Positions 37,579-47,705 of a stretch of DNA of 64,000 bases are shown one piece after another. Source of the DNA: GCA-2746365 sp963711255 (GTDB lineage: Bacteria; Pseudomonadota; Gammaproteobacteria; SZUA-229); NCBI GenBank assembly GCA_963711255.1, contig CAVQDO010000011.1, positions 124,001 through 188,000 on the forward strand, written 5' to 3'. Within the stretch, counting starts at the first letter, position 1, and the number at the start of each line of letters is the position of its first letter. The notes below the pieces were generated by a model. The model saw only the letters and a list, made by a program, of their open reading frames with translations, did no database searches and had not been told where the DNA came from. A program made the translations under genes and the position numbers.

Positions 37579-38546
37579 ATGCATACACATAAACTAGAGA
37601 ATTGGCAGCATAGCCATGACTTTTCAGTCAAAAATGAAAAAGGTGAGCGTCGGACTAAATATGTTCTAATCCTCACTGCGGTAACAATGATTGTGGAAAT
37701 TATTGCAGGAAGCATCTACGGCTCAATGGCCTTGCTAGCAGATGGTTGGCATATGGGCACACATGTAGCTGCGTTTATGATCACTATCTTTGCCTATCGT
37801 TATGCTCGTAAACATTCAGATAATCCCGCATACGCCTTTGGTACAGGCAAGGTTAGTGTACTGGGAGGCTTTGCCAGCGCTGTTGCGCTAGCTGTTGTGG
37901 CACTGGTTATGCTAATCGAATCAATGCAAAGAATTATAGACCCTCACATCATTCATTTTAATGAAGCAATTGCTGTTGCCTGTCTTGGTTTGTTTATAAA
38001 TATTATAAGCGCATTTCTGTTAAAGGATGACCATCATCATCACGAACATGGTCATGAGCATGACATGAGCATCACCACCATCATCACCAGGACCATAATT
38101 TACGAGCTGCATATTTGCACGTGTTAGCGGATGCATTAACATCACTGCTTGCTATCATTGCATTACTATCAGGAAAATATTTTGGCTGGGACTGGCTCGA
38201 CCCGGTAATGGGTATCGTTGGAGCAATTATTATTACACGCTGGTCGTATGGTTTGCTAAAGCAAACAGGTCCAATTTTATTAGATGGAAGTATTGAAGAA
38301 GAGTATCAATCCGCTATCAAGCAGGCTATAGAGAAGAATTCAGATAATCGTGTTACTGATATCCATATATGGAAAATCGGTGCCAATCATTATGCAGCAA
38401 TTATTTCATTAGTAACGCAGCATCCGAAGTCTACGCAATATTACAAAGGCTTATTGACTGGCTTTCATAAATTATCTCATACCACAATCGAAGTGAATGC
38501 CTGTGAGGGTAAGCTTTGTGTTGTAGCAAACGAAAGTAATGCGTAA
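37579..38546 (+). CDS. CDF-family cation exporter (CzcD/ZitB-like), one-base frameshift
   Basis: Proton-coupled zinc or related metal exporter, about 322 residues if joined. Six membrane helices with the metal-site motifs ADGWHMGTH (near residue 54) and HVLADALTSL (near 180), and a very histidine-rich loop between helices 4 and 5. The frame breaks at 38064 inside that His loop: adding one C after GAC lets the His run continue as HEHHHHHHQDHNLRAAYL. It is the only deletion among the breaks in this window. Divergent from the GDT1 gene, next to a candidate operator. Confidence 0.88.
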
Positions 38547-38613
38547 GACATTTCTGTTTAATAGGGTTTAAGGAATCTACCTGCATGGTGAGGGTTAAAC
38601 CTGATAGATAATC

Positions 38614-38661
38614 GCGCTTTGAAAAGCGCTCCTACCAGTGGAGATGTCACCCGTAGGAGCG
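38614..38661. repeat. REP-like inverted repeat
   Basis: GCGCTTT/AAAGCGC (38614-38629) is followed by CGCTCCTAC (38627-38635) and its exact inverse GTAGGAGCG (38653-38661). The GTAGGAGCG core is the common core of REP elements in pseudomonads and related bacteria. It lies in the 297-base gap after the CDF gene. That gap also contains CCGC/GCGG and nothing else recognised. Confidence 0.55.
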
Positions 38662-38843
38662 GAAAAAATTGTTTGGAACAACTTTTCACGTAAGCCACGA
38701 AGTGGTGAAGCATAGGGATATGCTGAATAATTTATTCCGCGAACAGCGGTTAATGTGAAACACCTTACCTGTTAAAAATCATTACTCTCAACCGGCCAAA
38801 CCTGACGCCGTGATTTTACATGAAAATAAAGTACTATTATTTA

Positions 38844-40223
38844 TCATGTTTTGAAATAGCCAATCCTTCCATTTCGGCATTCCAGAAGAATATTGCCATT
38901 TGTGTTTTGAGCTAATATTTTTTTTAATTCATTTAGAGTATGAACTTCCTGCCCATTCGCTTTGACGATTAATTCCCCCACAGGCCATTCTATTTCATCT
39001 GCCTGTGTACCCTGGTGGACATGCGTAACCGTGAGCAGCGGTTTTTCGTTATCGATAGTTTGTAGCATATCAATTCGAGCATTGGCATCGATATCACGCA
39101 TTGCCTCTATGATTTCAAAACTCAGCTCCTGAATTATCATGCCAAACACTTCAATATATTTTCTTTCTTCAATTACAGGGTGTGAAACAACGCCTTTTTC
39201 CTGATTCCGCATCGCATTTGCACTTGTGGTACCAATTTCACCGTTGCGAAGGTAGCTGATTTTAACTTCATCGCCAATAGGAATTAATCGCATTACATCA
39301 AATATGTTTTTATGCCGAAAGTGGCCTTCTTTACCAATGACAATGCCATGCCGGTCAAATTTGATGTCGTTAATAGAATGGATTACATCACGTTGCTGAA
39401 TGCCTGCAGCCTGAAGAAAGCCGCCCGGTATGACCATGGCTACTATTACCCCTTTGGGCTCCGACTGTTTTAAAAGCAAATTAAAGTTGCTTGCATTTTT
39501 TTGTAGCTTGCCTCCAATGCTTGCAAACAGCGGCTCATTTTGCTGTAAAAGATTTTCTATTATGATTTTCACAAAACTTGCCGGCGTAATAAAACCAATA
39601 TTGTCTGCGTCGACCATAACAGCGGTATTTAATCCGACTACTTTGCCATCTATACTGACACTGGGTCCGCCCGAGTTCCCCGGATTAATTGCCGCATCCG
39701 TTACATACCTTTCCGTAGAATACTCTGACCCCGAAATGAAATTTGTGATTTCTCCACCTGATATATTTGGCTCTACCATACCCATAGGGTATCCGATGGC
39801 TTTGATCTCTTCACCGCGTGACAGACTTGATCCATCGCCAAGTTCCAGGTATTCAATGTCCCTGTTAGCGAGCGATTTAAAGCGCATTAGTTCTTTATCG
39901 GATAGTTTGATTAATGCTACGTCTGGTTCTAACTGCTTGACCAGGCCAACGACTTCGGTTTCAAATCGTTCTTCACTGGTCAGCATGGAACTGACCTGAA
40001 TTCTTACCGCATTCATCACGACATGTGCATTGGTAACGATATATCCTTCCAGGTCTTCATATTTAATAAAAAAACCGGATCCCAACCAGGATCCTGACTT
40101 CCTTACCGCCGGATTCATTACCGACTGGAAATCTTCTTCCAGGTAACCTTCAATATGAATCTGCACGACGCCGCCCATCATCTGGCGCGCGACATACTTA
40201 AGGTTTTTATGATTTTTTGCCAT
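38844..40223 (-). CDS. HtrA/Deg-like trypsin-fold protease with PDZ domains, no signal peptide
   Basis: 459 residues. A trypsin-like domain (about 20-220) has a complete catalytic triad: H67 in TNAHVV, D101 in EPDVAL and S184 in NPGNSGGP. PDZ-type domains follow (about 240-345 and 380-459). There is no signal peptide or membrane helix, so unlike DegP or DegS this enzyme should stay in the cytoplasm. It resembles the plant Deg9-type group in layout. It follows slyX by 23 bases and cysZ, so the three may form one transcript. Confidence 0.85.
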   Translation of the reverse strand: MAKNHKNLKYVARQMMGGVVQIHIEGYLEEDFQSVMNPAVRKSGSWLGSGFFIKYEDLEGYIVTNAHVVMNAVRIQVSSMLTSEERFETEVVGLVKQLEPDVALIKLSDKELMRFKSLANRDIEYLELGDGSSLSRGEEIKAIGYPMGMVEPNISGGEITNFISGSEYSTERYVTDAAINPGNSGGPSVSIDGKVVGLNTAVMVDADNIGFITPASFVKIIIENLLQQNEPLFASIGGKLQKNASNFNLLLKQSEPKGVIVAMVIPGGFLQAAGIQQRDVIHSINDIKFDRHGIVIGKEGHFRHKNIFDVMRLIPIGDEVKISYLRNGEIGTTSANAMRNQEKGVVSHPVIEERKYIEVFGMIIQELSFEIIEAMRDIDANARIDMLQTIDNEKPLLTVTHVHQGTQADEIEWPVGELIVKANGQEVHTLNELKKILAQNTNGNILLECRNGRIGYFKT

Positions 40224-40246
40224 CTGGGGATTCTAATTCTTATTTA

Positions 40247-40450
40247 TTAATAATGCGGCGGTGGTGTTTCTTCGCTTTCTAGCGCAACCGGCGATGATTG
40301 TGACGCTTTAATTTTTTTCTCCAGAATCGAAACCTGTAACTGTAATGTGCCTATTTCATCATTTTGTTTGATGATAGTTTGATTTAACACTTCAATGGTA
40401 TCTTCAAAATGTGTTAAGCGAATTTCTAATTCGGTGATTCTGTTTTCCAT
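40247..40450 (-). CDS. slyX: SlyX protein
   Basis: 67 residues, a coiled coil with the family start MENRITELEIRL and the typical proline-aromatic end PPPHY. Function is unknown. It starts 2 bases after the cysZ stop on the same strand. Confidence 0.9.
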   Translation of the reverse strand: MENRITELEIRLTHFEDTIEVLNQTIIKQNDEIGTLQLQVSILEKKIKASQSSPVALESEETPPPHY

Positions 40451-40452
40451 GG

Positions 40453-41193
40453 TTATGCCGCTGTTTCTGTCTGTTTAGTTTTGTTATCAATCCGGGTTGT
40501 CATTTTGGTGGCTCCTGCAATTGCAATGGGCATGGCAAAAAAGTTAACCACAGGAATGCTGGTCATAATAAACACGGCCGTGCCTAAACCAAGCGTACGC
40601 ATTCTGTTGCTTCGATTATAGCTTTTTACATCATCAAAAAACTGACCGCGATTGGCTAGCGGGTAGTCGGTATATTCCAGCGCAAAGAACCAGGCAGCGA
40701 ACAGTATCCAAAGGAAAGGTGCGGCAACATTCACAACTGGTATTAGGGTAATAATGAGCAGCGGTATAAACCATTTAATGGCATACAGGATTTTCTGGAT
40801 TTCTGATTTCAGTGTTCGTGCCATCAGCTTTATAAACTTGTCGGAGTTTATGTCCTGCGGTGTTTTACCGGTAAGGTTGGCTTCAACTCTTGCTGACAGC
40901 AGGCTGTTGAAAGGCGCGGCGATCAGGTTGGCAATGACAGTGAATGTATAAAACACAATAAGAAACATGGCAATGGCGAACAATGGCCAGATTAGCCACT
41001 CAAGCCAGTTCAACCAGCCGGGTAATAATTGTTCAAGCCAGCTATCGAGCTGATCGCTTAACAGTTTTGTAGCTAGTGAAAACAGGCCAAGATTGATAAT
41101 GAACGGCACCACTACATAGCGTTTGACGCCGGATCTGAATAATAATCCGAATCCGGTAAAGCAATCTAAAAAACCTTTAATAAATGAGATCAT
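40453..41193 (-). CDS. cysZ: CysZ-like membrane protein (sulfate uptake)
   Basis: 246 residues, E. coli CysZ is 253. It opens with GFLDCFTGFGLLFRSG, then hydrophobic hairpins around residues 30-100 and 130-180, and IPVVNFFAMPIAIAGAT near the end. CysZ is a sulfate channel that feeds assimilatory sulfate reduction. cysM occurs later in the window but is not linked. First gene of the cysZ-slyX-protease run. Confidence 0.9.
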   Translation of the reverse strand: MISFIKGFLDCFTGFGLLFRSGVKRYVVVPFIINLGLFSLATKLLSDQLDSWLEQLLPGWLNWLEWLIWPLFAIAMFLIVFYTFTVIANLIAAPFNSLLSARVEANLTGKTPQDINSDKFIKLMARTLKSEIQKILYAIKWFIPLLIITLIPVVNVAAPFLWILFAAWFFALEYTDYPLANRGQFFDDVKSYNRSNRMRTLGLGTAVFIMTSIPVVNFFAMPIAIAGATKMTTRIDNKTKQTETAA

Positions 41194-41223
41194 AGTAATA
41201 TTTGTCGCTTGTTATTTATGTTT

Positions 41224-41295
41224 GTCATTGCGAGGAACGAAGCAATCTCAGGATCGCAATATCTCTACCCGGGATTGCTTCGTACCTCGCAATGA
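41224..41295. repeat. Palindromic intergenic repeat (CATTGCGAGG type)
   Basis: Two 26-base arms, one starting GTCATTGCGAGGAACGAAGC and the other its inverse ending CCTCGCAATGAC, differ at about two positions and flank a 20-base loop. Translations of such elements read like RGTKQS and FVPRND, a pattern common in many bacterial genomes. It sits between cysZ and the FGGY kinase gene and could fold into a long hairpin in their RNA. Confidence 0.75.
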
Positions 41296-41321
41296 CATTG
41301 AAAAATGTTTTAAATTTCTGG

Positions 41322-42633
41322 TTATAAGTTTCTATTCATAAATCCCTGTTTAGCCAGCAGGGCGCTACCATAACAGGCTTCGGTATGTGTTGCCGATAAA
41401 ACCGACAGACCTGTTTTACGTTCACGTATTTTACTCCAGGCATCATTTTTATTACCGCCGCCCGTGGTAAATATTTTTCTGGGTATTGCGGCACCAAGTT
41501 CAATGAGTTTCTGGTATCCCTGTGCCTCTACCTCGGCTATGCCTTCCAGTAATGCCTGGAAAAACTCTATATCTGAATCGGGTCTTGGTTCTGTCTGGTT
41601 TTGCTTGCCGGCGTCATTAACTGGGAAGCGTTCACCTGTTGCGGGCAGCGGGTAATAATCCAGACCGGTTGGCTGCTCGGGGTTTAACTGCGGTGTCATT
41701 GTTTCCAGTTGATCCTGGGTGAAGTACTGCATTAGAACTCTGCCACCCGTGTTGGATGCGCCGCCAACCAGCCAGTGATTATTCAGGCGGTGACTGTAAA
41801 TGCCAAATGCCGGGTGAAACAGTGGCCTGTCGGTAAACAGCTTGATAACCAGTGTGCTGCCCAGTGCGGTCACTGCATCGCCAATTTCAGCGGCGCCTGT
41901 TGCCAGTACCGCTGCGTTGCTGTCGGTAGTGCCGGCGACAACGATACAGTCTTCGGCCAGCTTATACTTATTGATTAACGAACTCTTCACTTTGCCGATA
42001 GCGGTACCGGCAGCAACCACTTTTGGTAGTAAAGAGTCTGCAAGGCTGATCTTGCTATTGCCGTTGATTAACCATTCAGGCCATTGCTGACTGCTGCTGT
42101 CGTAGCCCATTTTCAGGCAGTTGTTTTCGTCACTGATGCCATAGTTGCCGGTAAGTGAAGACGCCAGCCAGTCAGCCTGGTGGCAGAATAATTCGGTTGC
42201 CGGGTAGCGTTGCAATAGTAACAGGGCTTTTGCCAGTGAAGAGCTGGCGCCATGCACGGCACTTTCAGCGGGGGCGATGGCGCTGATCATCTGCGCCTGG
42301 GCACTGGCCTGCTGATCGTTATACATGAGAGCGGGCGACAGTGCGGTTCCGTCTTTTTTACAGGCAAGCAGTGTACTCGAAGTGCCATCAATGGCGATAG
42401 AGTGTATCAAATAGTTTCTATTATCAGCTTTAAGTTTATACTGATAAATCATTGATTAATATATGTAAATGCTTGAGCCATTCGTGCGGGATCTGTTCAT
42501 TTTTTGTATCATGTGCAGCCAGGCCGGTAAACGCAATAGCCGACGTTACAATTTCATTTGAATGCTGGTCGATGCAGCTGCCACGAATACCCGAGGTGCC
42601 AATATCAATACCAAGGTAGGCTTTTAAGGTCAC
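41322..42633 (-). CDS. FGGY-family carbohydrate kinase, probably ribulokinase-like, one-base frameshift
   Basis: About 436 residues if joined. The start GIDIGTSGIRGSCID is the ATP-binding phosphate-1 loop of FGGY kinases, AIDGTSST the second such loop, and FTTGGGNKND the adenosine motif near the end. The frame breaks near 42438: skipping one base continues INDLSV as KLKADNRNYLIHSIAIDG. The closest pattern I can recall is the D-ribulose kinase/xylulokinase-1 group of cyanobacteria and plants; the true substrate is unknown. It follows queF by 30 bases, probably co-transcribed. Confidence 0.82.
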
Positions 42634-42663
42634 CTTACTATGGCCATTCGTCGCGACGCTATC

Positions 42664-43053
42664 TTAAGGCAGCGCAACGATAGCAGGGGCAGTCCAGTCT
42701 TCGGCTTTGTGTTCCGCAACGACCGTCGTGTAAACACCGCCGCGCACGTTGAATTCAGCAGTCAGGCGCATAAAGCGCGGGTCACAGGCAGCAACCAGGT
42801 CTGACAGGATTGCATTGGTCACTGCTTCATGAAAAGCGCCTTCTTCGCGAAAAGACCAGATATACATTTTCAGTGCTTTCAGTTCAATGCAGCTTTTTTC
42901 CGGCACGTATTCCAGTTCCAGCGTGGCAAAATCCGGCTGTCCGGTTTTGGGGCATAAACAGGTAAATTCGGGCAGGGTGATGCGTATGGTGTAATCGCGT
43001 TCAGGTGTCGGGTTGTCAAATGTTTCCAGCTCTTTGGAAGGCTTGGTTGCCAT
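42664..43053 (-). CDS. queF: QueF, NADPH-dependent preQ0 reductase (short type)
   Basis: 129 residues from the ATG at 43053, which follows a GAG RBS (an earlier Met at 43074 lacks one). It makes preQ1 for queuosine in tRNA. The catalytic cysteine C34 is in TCLCPKTGQPDF, and the family motif ELKALKMYIWSF is present. It is the short, single-domain type I form. Upstream of the FGGY kinase. Confidence 0.93.
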   Translation of the reverse strand: MATKPSKELETFDNPTPERDYTIRITLPEFTCLCPKTGQPDFATLELEYVPEKSCIELKALKMYIWSFREEGAFHEAVTNAILSDLVAACDPRFMRLTAEFNVRGGVYTTVVAEHKAEDWTAPAIVALP

Positions 43054-43328
43054 GTTTTTTCTCGCGATAATCATCAGTTAACTAGAGGCGGCATTATACA
43101 GAAGTCGGCGGAAATTTTATATTATTGATGACTAATATTATTGCCGGTTAATGTATTGAATGGTTCTAAGTGCTAATGTTTTCAGCGTCTTACAGTAACT
43201 ATTTAAACTGCTTATGATGCTAAAAAAATAAACCTGAAAAAGATGCTGAAAACACGCTTAAATTGATCGCGCACTCATGTAAACTACGCCGCATACAAAT
43301 ATAAATCACCTATAACTGAATAATAAAA

Positions 43329-46300
43329 ATGCGTTTAAGCAAGATAAAGCTCGCTGGTTTTAAGTCCTTTCGTTGACCCGACTTCAATTAATTTCCCAAG
43401 TAACCTGACCGGTATTGTCGGCCCGAATGGCTGTGGTAAATCCAATACTATTGATGCCGTGCGCTGGGTAATGGGTGAGTCTTCAGCCAAGCATCTGCGT
43501 GGCCAGTCTATGGATGACGTTATTTTTAACGGTTCGTCTGCCAGAAAGCCGATAGATATGGCATCGGTTGAACTGATTTTTGATAACAGCGAAGGCAAGC
43601 TGGGCGGCCAGTATGCCAATTATGCCGAGATTTCGGTTAAACGCCAGGTTACGCGTGATGGTACTTCGAAATACAGCCTGAATGGCACCCGCTGCCGGCG
43701 CCGTGATGTTGCCGACCTGTTCCTAGGTACCGGTCTTGGGCCGCGCAGTTACGCGATTATTGAGCAGGGCATGATTTCGCGCCTGATTGAAGCGAAACCG
43801 GAAGAACTGCGAACTTTTCTTGAAGAAGCGGCCGGTATTTCCAAATATAAAGAGCGTCGCCGTGAAACTGAAACACGCATTCGCCATACCCGGGAAAACC
43901 TGGAACGGCTTTCTGACTTGCGTGAAGAGATTGATAAACAGCTGTCAAGGTTGCAGCGACAAAGTCGCAGTGCCGAGCGTTATAAAGAATTAAAACAGGA
44001 AGAGCGCCAGTTTAAAGCCGAGCATTTAACACTGCACTGGCGTGAGTTGAAAGCTGAACTGGATAGTCGCGACAAAGAGATTCAAAGTACCGAGACATCA
44101 ATGGAGCAGGTGATTGCGGAGCAGCGTTCGACAGAGTCAAAAATTGAAGCGCAGCGCCAGGAAAGCAGTGACTCCAATGAAGTGCTTAATAATGTACAGG
44201 CTGAATACTACCGTATAGGTGCTGAGATTTCCGCCAAAGAGCAGAATATTAAACATCAGCAGGATTTGTTGCAGCGCCAGCAAACCGATCTGGAACAGGT
44301 TCAGACTGCACTGGCCGATGCCAGCCAGGCGATTCAGTCTGATAAACAGGATATTGAAGAATATAAACAGAGTCTTCAGAATGAAGAACCCAGGCTGGAA
44401 GAATTAAAAGCGCAGGAGCAGCAAAGTGCTGAACAGTTCCAGCAGGCAGAGCAGGCGATGCAAAACTGGCAGCAAACCTGGGATGAAATTAACCAGCGTT
44501 ATTCTGCAGAGAGCCAGAAAGCACAGGTCGAACGTTCTCGTATGGAGCAGCTGGAGCGCCAGGTTGAACAGCAGAAACAGCGTCTGCAAAAAATCGATAT
44601 AGAAAAACAGGCGCTGCGTGGTGAAAACCTCGAAGAGCAAATCACAGATTTGAAAATGCTGCTAAGCAAATCCAGCGATGAGAAAGAAGAGCAGGAGCAG
44701 CAGTTAAGCGCTGCAATTGCCACCATCAGAGATGCGCGTGAAAAGATTGTTAGCGTTGAGCAGCAGTCTGCCGATGTCCGTCGCAGTATTCATCAGAACC
44801 AGGGCAGCCTGTCGTCGATGGAAGCTCTGCAGGAAGCGGCGCTGGGTAAAACGGATAAAGCGGCGCAACAATGGCTGGAAAAAGGCGGTATCAAGGATAA
44901 TGCGCGTTTTGCCGAAAAGCTTGAGGTGCAGGAAGGCTGGGAACTGGCGGTAGAAACCGTGCTTGGCGATACCCTTGAAGCAATCTGTGTTGATGATATC
45001 GCACAGTTCTCAACGGCTTTCGACTCCCTGGAAAACAGTAACCTGTCTCTAATCGAAACAGGCCAGTCGTCGACTGCGTCGACTGCTGAAGCCGACCGCT
45101 TACTTGCAAAAGTTAGTTCTACGTGTTGAGCTTGGCCACTTCCTGCATGGTATTCGTTGTGCAGAAAGCCTGGATGAAGCGATGAAAATGCGTCATTCAC
45201 TATCCCAGGATGAAAGTATTATTACCCGGGATGGCATCTGGCTGGGTTCAAACTGGCTGCGTATCAGCCGTGAAACGGACACTAATATCGGTGTGCTGGC
45301 GCGTGAAAACAGTATTCGCGAATTACAGCAGCTGGTCGCCGAGTCGGAGGCCCGTGCTGAACAGATCAACATGGAACTTACGGTATTGCGCGAAACGCTG
45401 CAAAGCAACGAGCAGCAACGTGAAGAAATCCAGGTATCGCTCAATACTATTCATTCACGATTGAATGAAATTAAAGCACAGATAACGGCGCGTGAATCCC
45501 GTCATGAGCATGTTACCAATCGCGGTAAAGACCTTGATGCAGAACTGCAGGAAACGCAAAACCTGATCAGTAATATTGAATCAGATGTTGAAGCAGCAAC
45601 CAGAAATCGTAATGAAGCGCTGGCAAATGCGGAAACAATGGAAGCTGATAGAAAAGTGCTGCAGGGTCAACGTGATGAATTACAGCAGCAGCTACAGCAG
45701 CATCGCGCCGGCCTGCAGCAGCATCGTGAGCAGGCACATCAACTGGCAATTCGCGTCGAAGGCCTGAGCACACGATTAAGCGGCCTGCAGCATAATATTC
45801 AGCGTATGGAGCAGGCGCAGACCGCACAGCAGCAACGCAAGCAGGAACTTGAAATATTACTGTCGCAATCAACGGAGCCAACCGAGCAGCTGGAAATTGA
45901 ACTTAAGGCACTGCTGGAAAGCCGGTTGATTTCAGAGGAAGCATTGGCGGAAGCACGACGCACGGTTGAAAACATTACGCAAATGTTAAGGTCGCTGGAA
46001 CAGAAGCGCGGTGAGTTTGAACAACGTTCTCAGAGCATACGGTCCAGCCTCGAAAAATTACGACTTGATAGCCAGGAAACCCGGGTGCGCAGTAAAACCA
46101 CACTCGAGCAGCTTGAGCAAACCGGCTTTGAACTGCAGGCAGTACTTGATGATCTGCAACAGCAGGAGGCAGAAGGGCAGGCGGCGAGCAGTAAACAGTG
46201 GGAAAGCAAACTTGCCGATGTGGCGAACAAAATTTCACGCCTTGGTCCAATCAACCTGGCTGCCATCGACGAATACAAGGAACAGCTGCAACGTAAGGAG

Positions 46301-46861
46301 TACCTTGACGAGCAGGACAGAGATGTGACGGCTGCGCTGGAGATTCTGGAGCAGGCGATTGCCAAGATCGACAAGGAAACCCGGACCCGGTTCAAGGATA
46401 CTTTTGATCATGTTAACTCGCGTATTAAGGACATGTTCCCGCGCCTGTTTGGTGGCGGTACCGCATACCTTGAAATGACGGGTGATGATCTGTTAAATAC
46501 CGGTGTTGCCATCATGGCAAGGCCGCCGGGTAAACGAATTTCCAATATTCACCTGATGTCAGGTGGTGAGAAAGCCTTAACTGCAGTAGCGCTGGTGTTC
46601 GCAATCTTTGAGTTGAACCCGGCTCCCTTCTGTATGCTGGATGAGGTTGACGCGCCACTGGATGAAGCTAACGTTGGCCGTTTCTGTCAGCTGGTTAAAG
46701 AAATGTCATCACGTGTGCAGTTTATTTTTATTACCCATAACAAGACCACCATGGAAATTTCAGAACATCTCAGCGGTGTAACTATGCGCGAGTCAGGTGT
46801 ATCTCGACTGGTTTCTGTTGACGTTGCTGAGGCAGCGACCATGGCAGGTGTAGGAGCTTAG
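43329..46861 (+). CDS. smc: SMC chromosome-condensation ATPase, two one-base frameshifts
   Basis: About 1176 residues if joined, the normal length of SMC. The N-terminal Walker A (GPNGCGKSNT) and the C-terminal signature LMSGGEKAL and Walker B FCMLDEVDAPLD make one ATPase head; long coiled coils flank a hinge near residues 500-650. The ATG at 43329 opens MRLSKIKLAGFKSF, then an extra T in TTT (43368-43370) shifts the frame; without it the protein continues as VDPTSINFPSNLTGI. A second extra base near 45121 breaks the hinge region (LAKVSS continues as RVELGHFLHGI). SMC is normally essential or nearly so, and both parts are intact, so the breaks are probably sequencing errors. Followed 4 bases later by zipA. 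Confidence 0.92.
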
Positions 46862-46865
46862 CCCT

Positions 46866-47666
46866 GTGGAACCATTGAGATGGATTTTGCTGGCTGCGGG
46901 CATTGCATTCGTGCTGGTGATTTATTTACTGGGTAGAAGTCGTCGTCGGCGCAAACATTCAATGGTTGATGCACTGGAAGACGATCCTGATGCACTACAG
47001 AATGAACTGCCAGAATTTTCTGCGGGTAACCTTGATAATATAGATGAAGGTGTTGGTGCAGTAAAAGTAATTACCGGTGCAGGGCCTAATGCTATCGAAG
47101 ATGATTTTTCAGGGTTCAAGGTATCAGCAAAAGATGGTGACGATGCTGAACCGTTAGAAAATGGCTCGGTCAGTGATAGCACAGGAAATGATGGCATAGA
47201 AGGTGCCATGGAAACTGATGCCGCAGACAGCCCCCGGACACCGTCAGATATTATTGTCCTGTTCATTCTGCCGAAACCGGATAAGTTACTTCAGGGTTCG
47301 CAAATTAACAGCTCGGCACAGGCGATGGGTTTAACCTTTGGTGATATGAATATTTTTCACTACAGTCCTGCTGGCAGAAATATCTTCAGCCTGGCCAACA
47401 TGCTGGAGCCCGGCTCTTTTGATGCGGACACTATTCATGATGTTAAAACCTCGGGTCTGACTGTTTTTATGCAGTTAGCGCAAGGTGACCCCCTGGATGA
47501 TTTAACTGAAATGCTGCAACGCAGTTATCAGCTGGCCGGTTTGCTCGATGCACGTTTGTGTAATCATAAACGTCAGCCATTAACCGAACAGGATGCTGAA
47601 AATTATCGTGGCCAGGTACGTGATTTTATTCAGGACAAAAAGCCAGAGCTTTCCAGTGAAACCTAG
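46866..47666 (+). CDS. zipA: ZipA cell-division protein
   Basis: 266 residues: an N-terminal membrane anchor (about 5-22) with a basic cytoplasmic edge (RSRRRRK), an acidic linker (about 35-125), and the C-terminal FtsZ-binding domain (125-255, DIIVLFILPKPDKLLQG and GLTFGDMNIFHY). ZipA tethers FtsZ to the inner membrane. smc-zipA-ligA is the classical gammaproteobacterial order, seen here with gaps of 4 and 39 bases. Confidence 0.93.
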   Translation: MEPLRWILLAAGIAFVLVIYLLGRSRRRRKHSMVDALEDDPDALQNELPEFSAGNLDNIDEGVGAVKVITGAGPNAIEDDFSGFKVSAKDGDDAEPLENGSVSDSTGNDGIEGAMETDAADSPRTPSDIIVLFILPKPDKLLQGSQINSSAQAMGLTFGDMNIFHYSPAGRNIFSLANMLEPGSFDADTIHDVKTSGLTVFMQLAQGDPLDDLTEMLQRSYQLAGLLDARLCNHKRQPLTEQDAENYRGQVRDFIQDKKPELSSET

Positions 47667-47705
47667 TCCATAAAATTATCGTTTCTGTTTTACAATCAAT
47701 AATAC

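Noticed and set aside
41123..41341. 72-codon frame across the cysZ start
   Set aside because: Its sequence (RGTKQS, FVPRND) is the translation of the palindromic repeat at 41224-41295, not a gene.
43329..46861. Programmed frameshifting in smc
   Set aside because: Two different sites, no slippery heptamer or pseudoknot seen, and similar breaks occur in nine other genes of the window. Sequence error is simpler.
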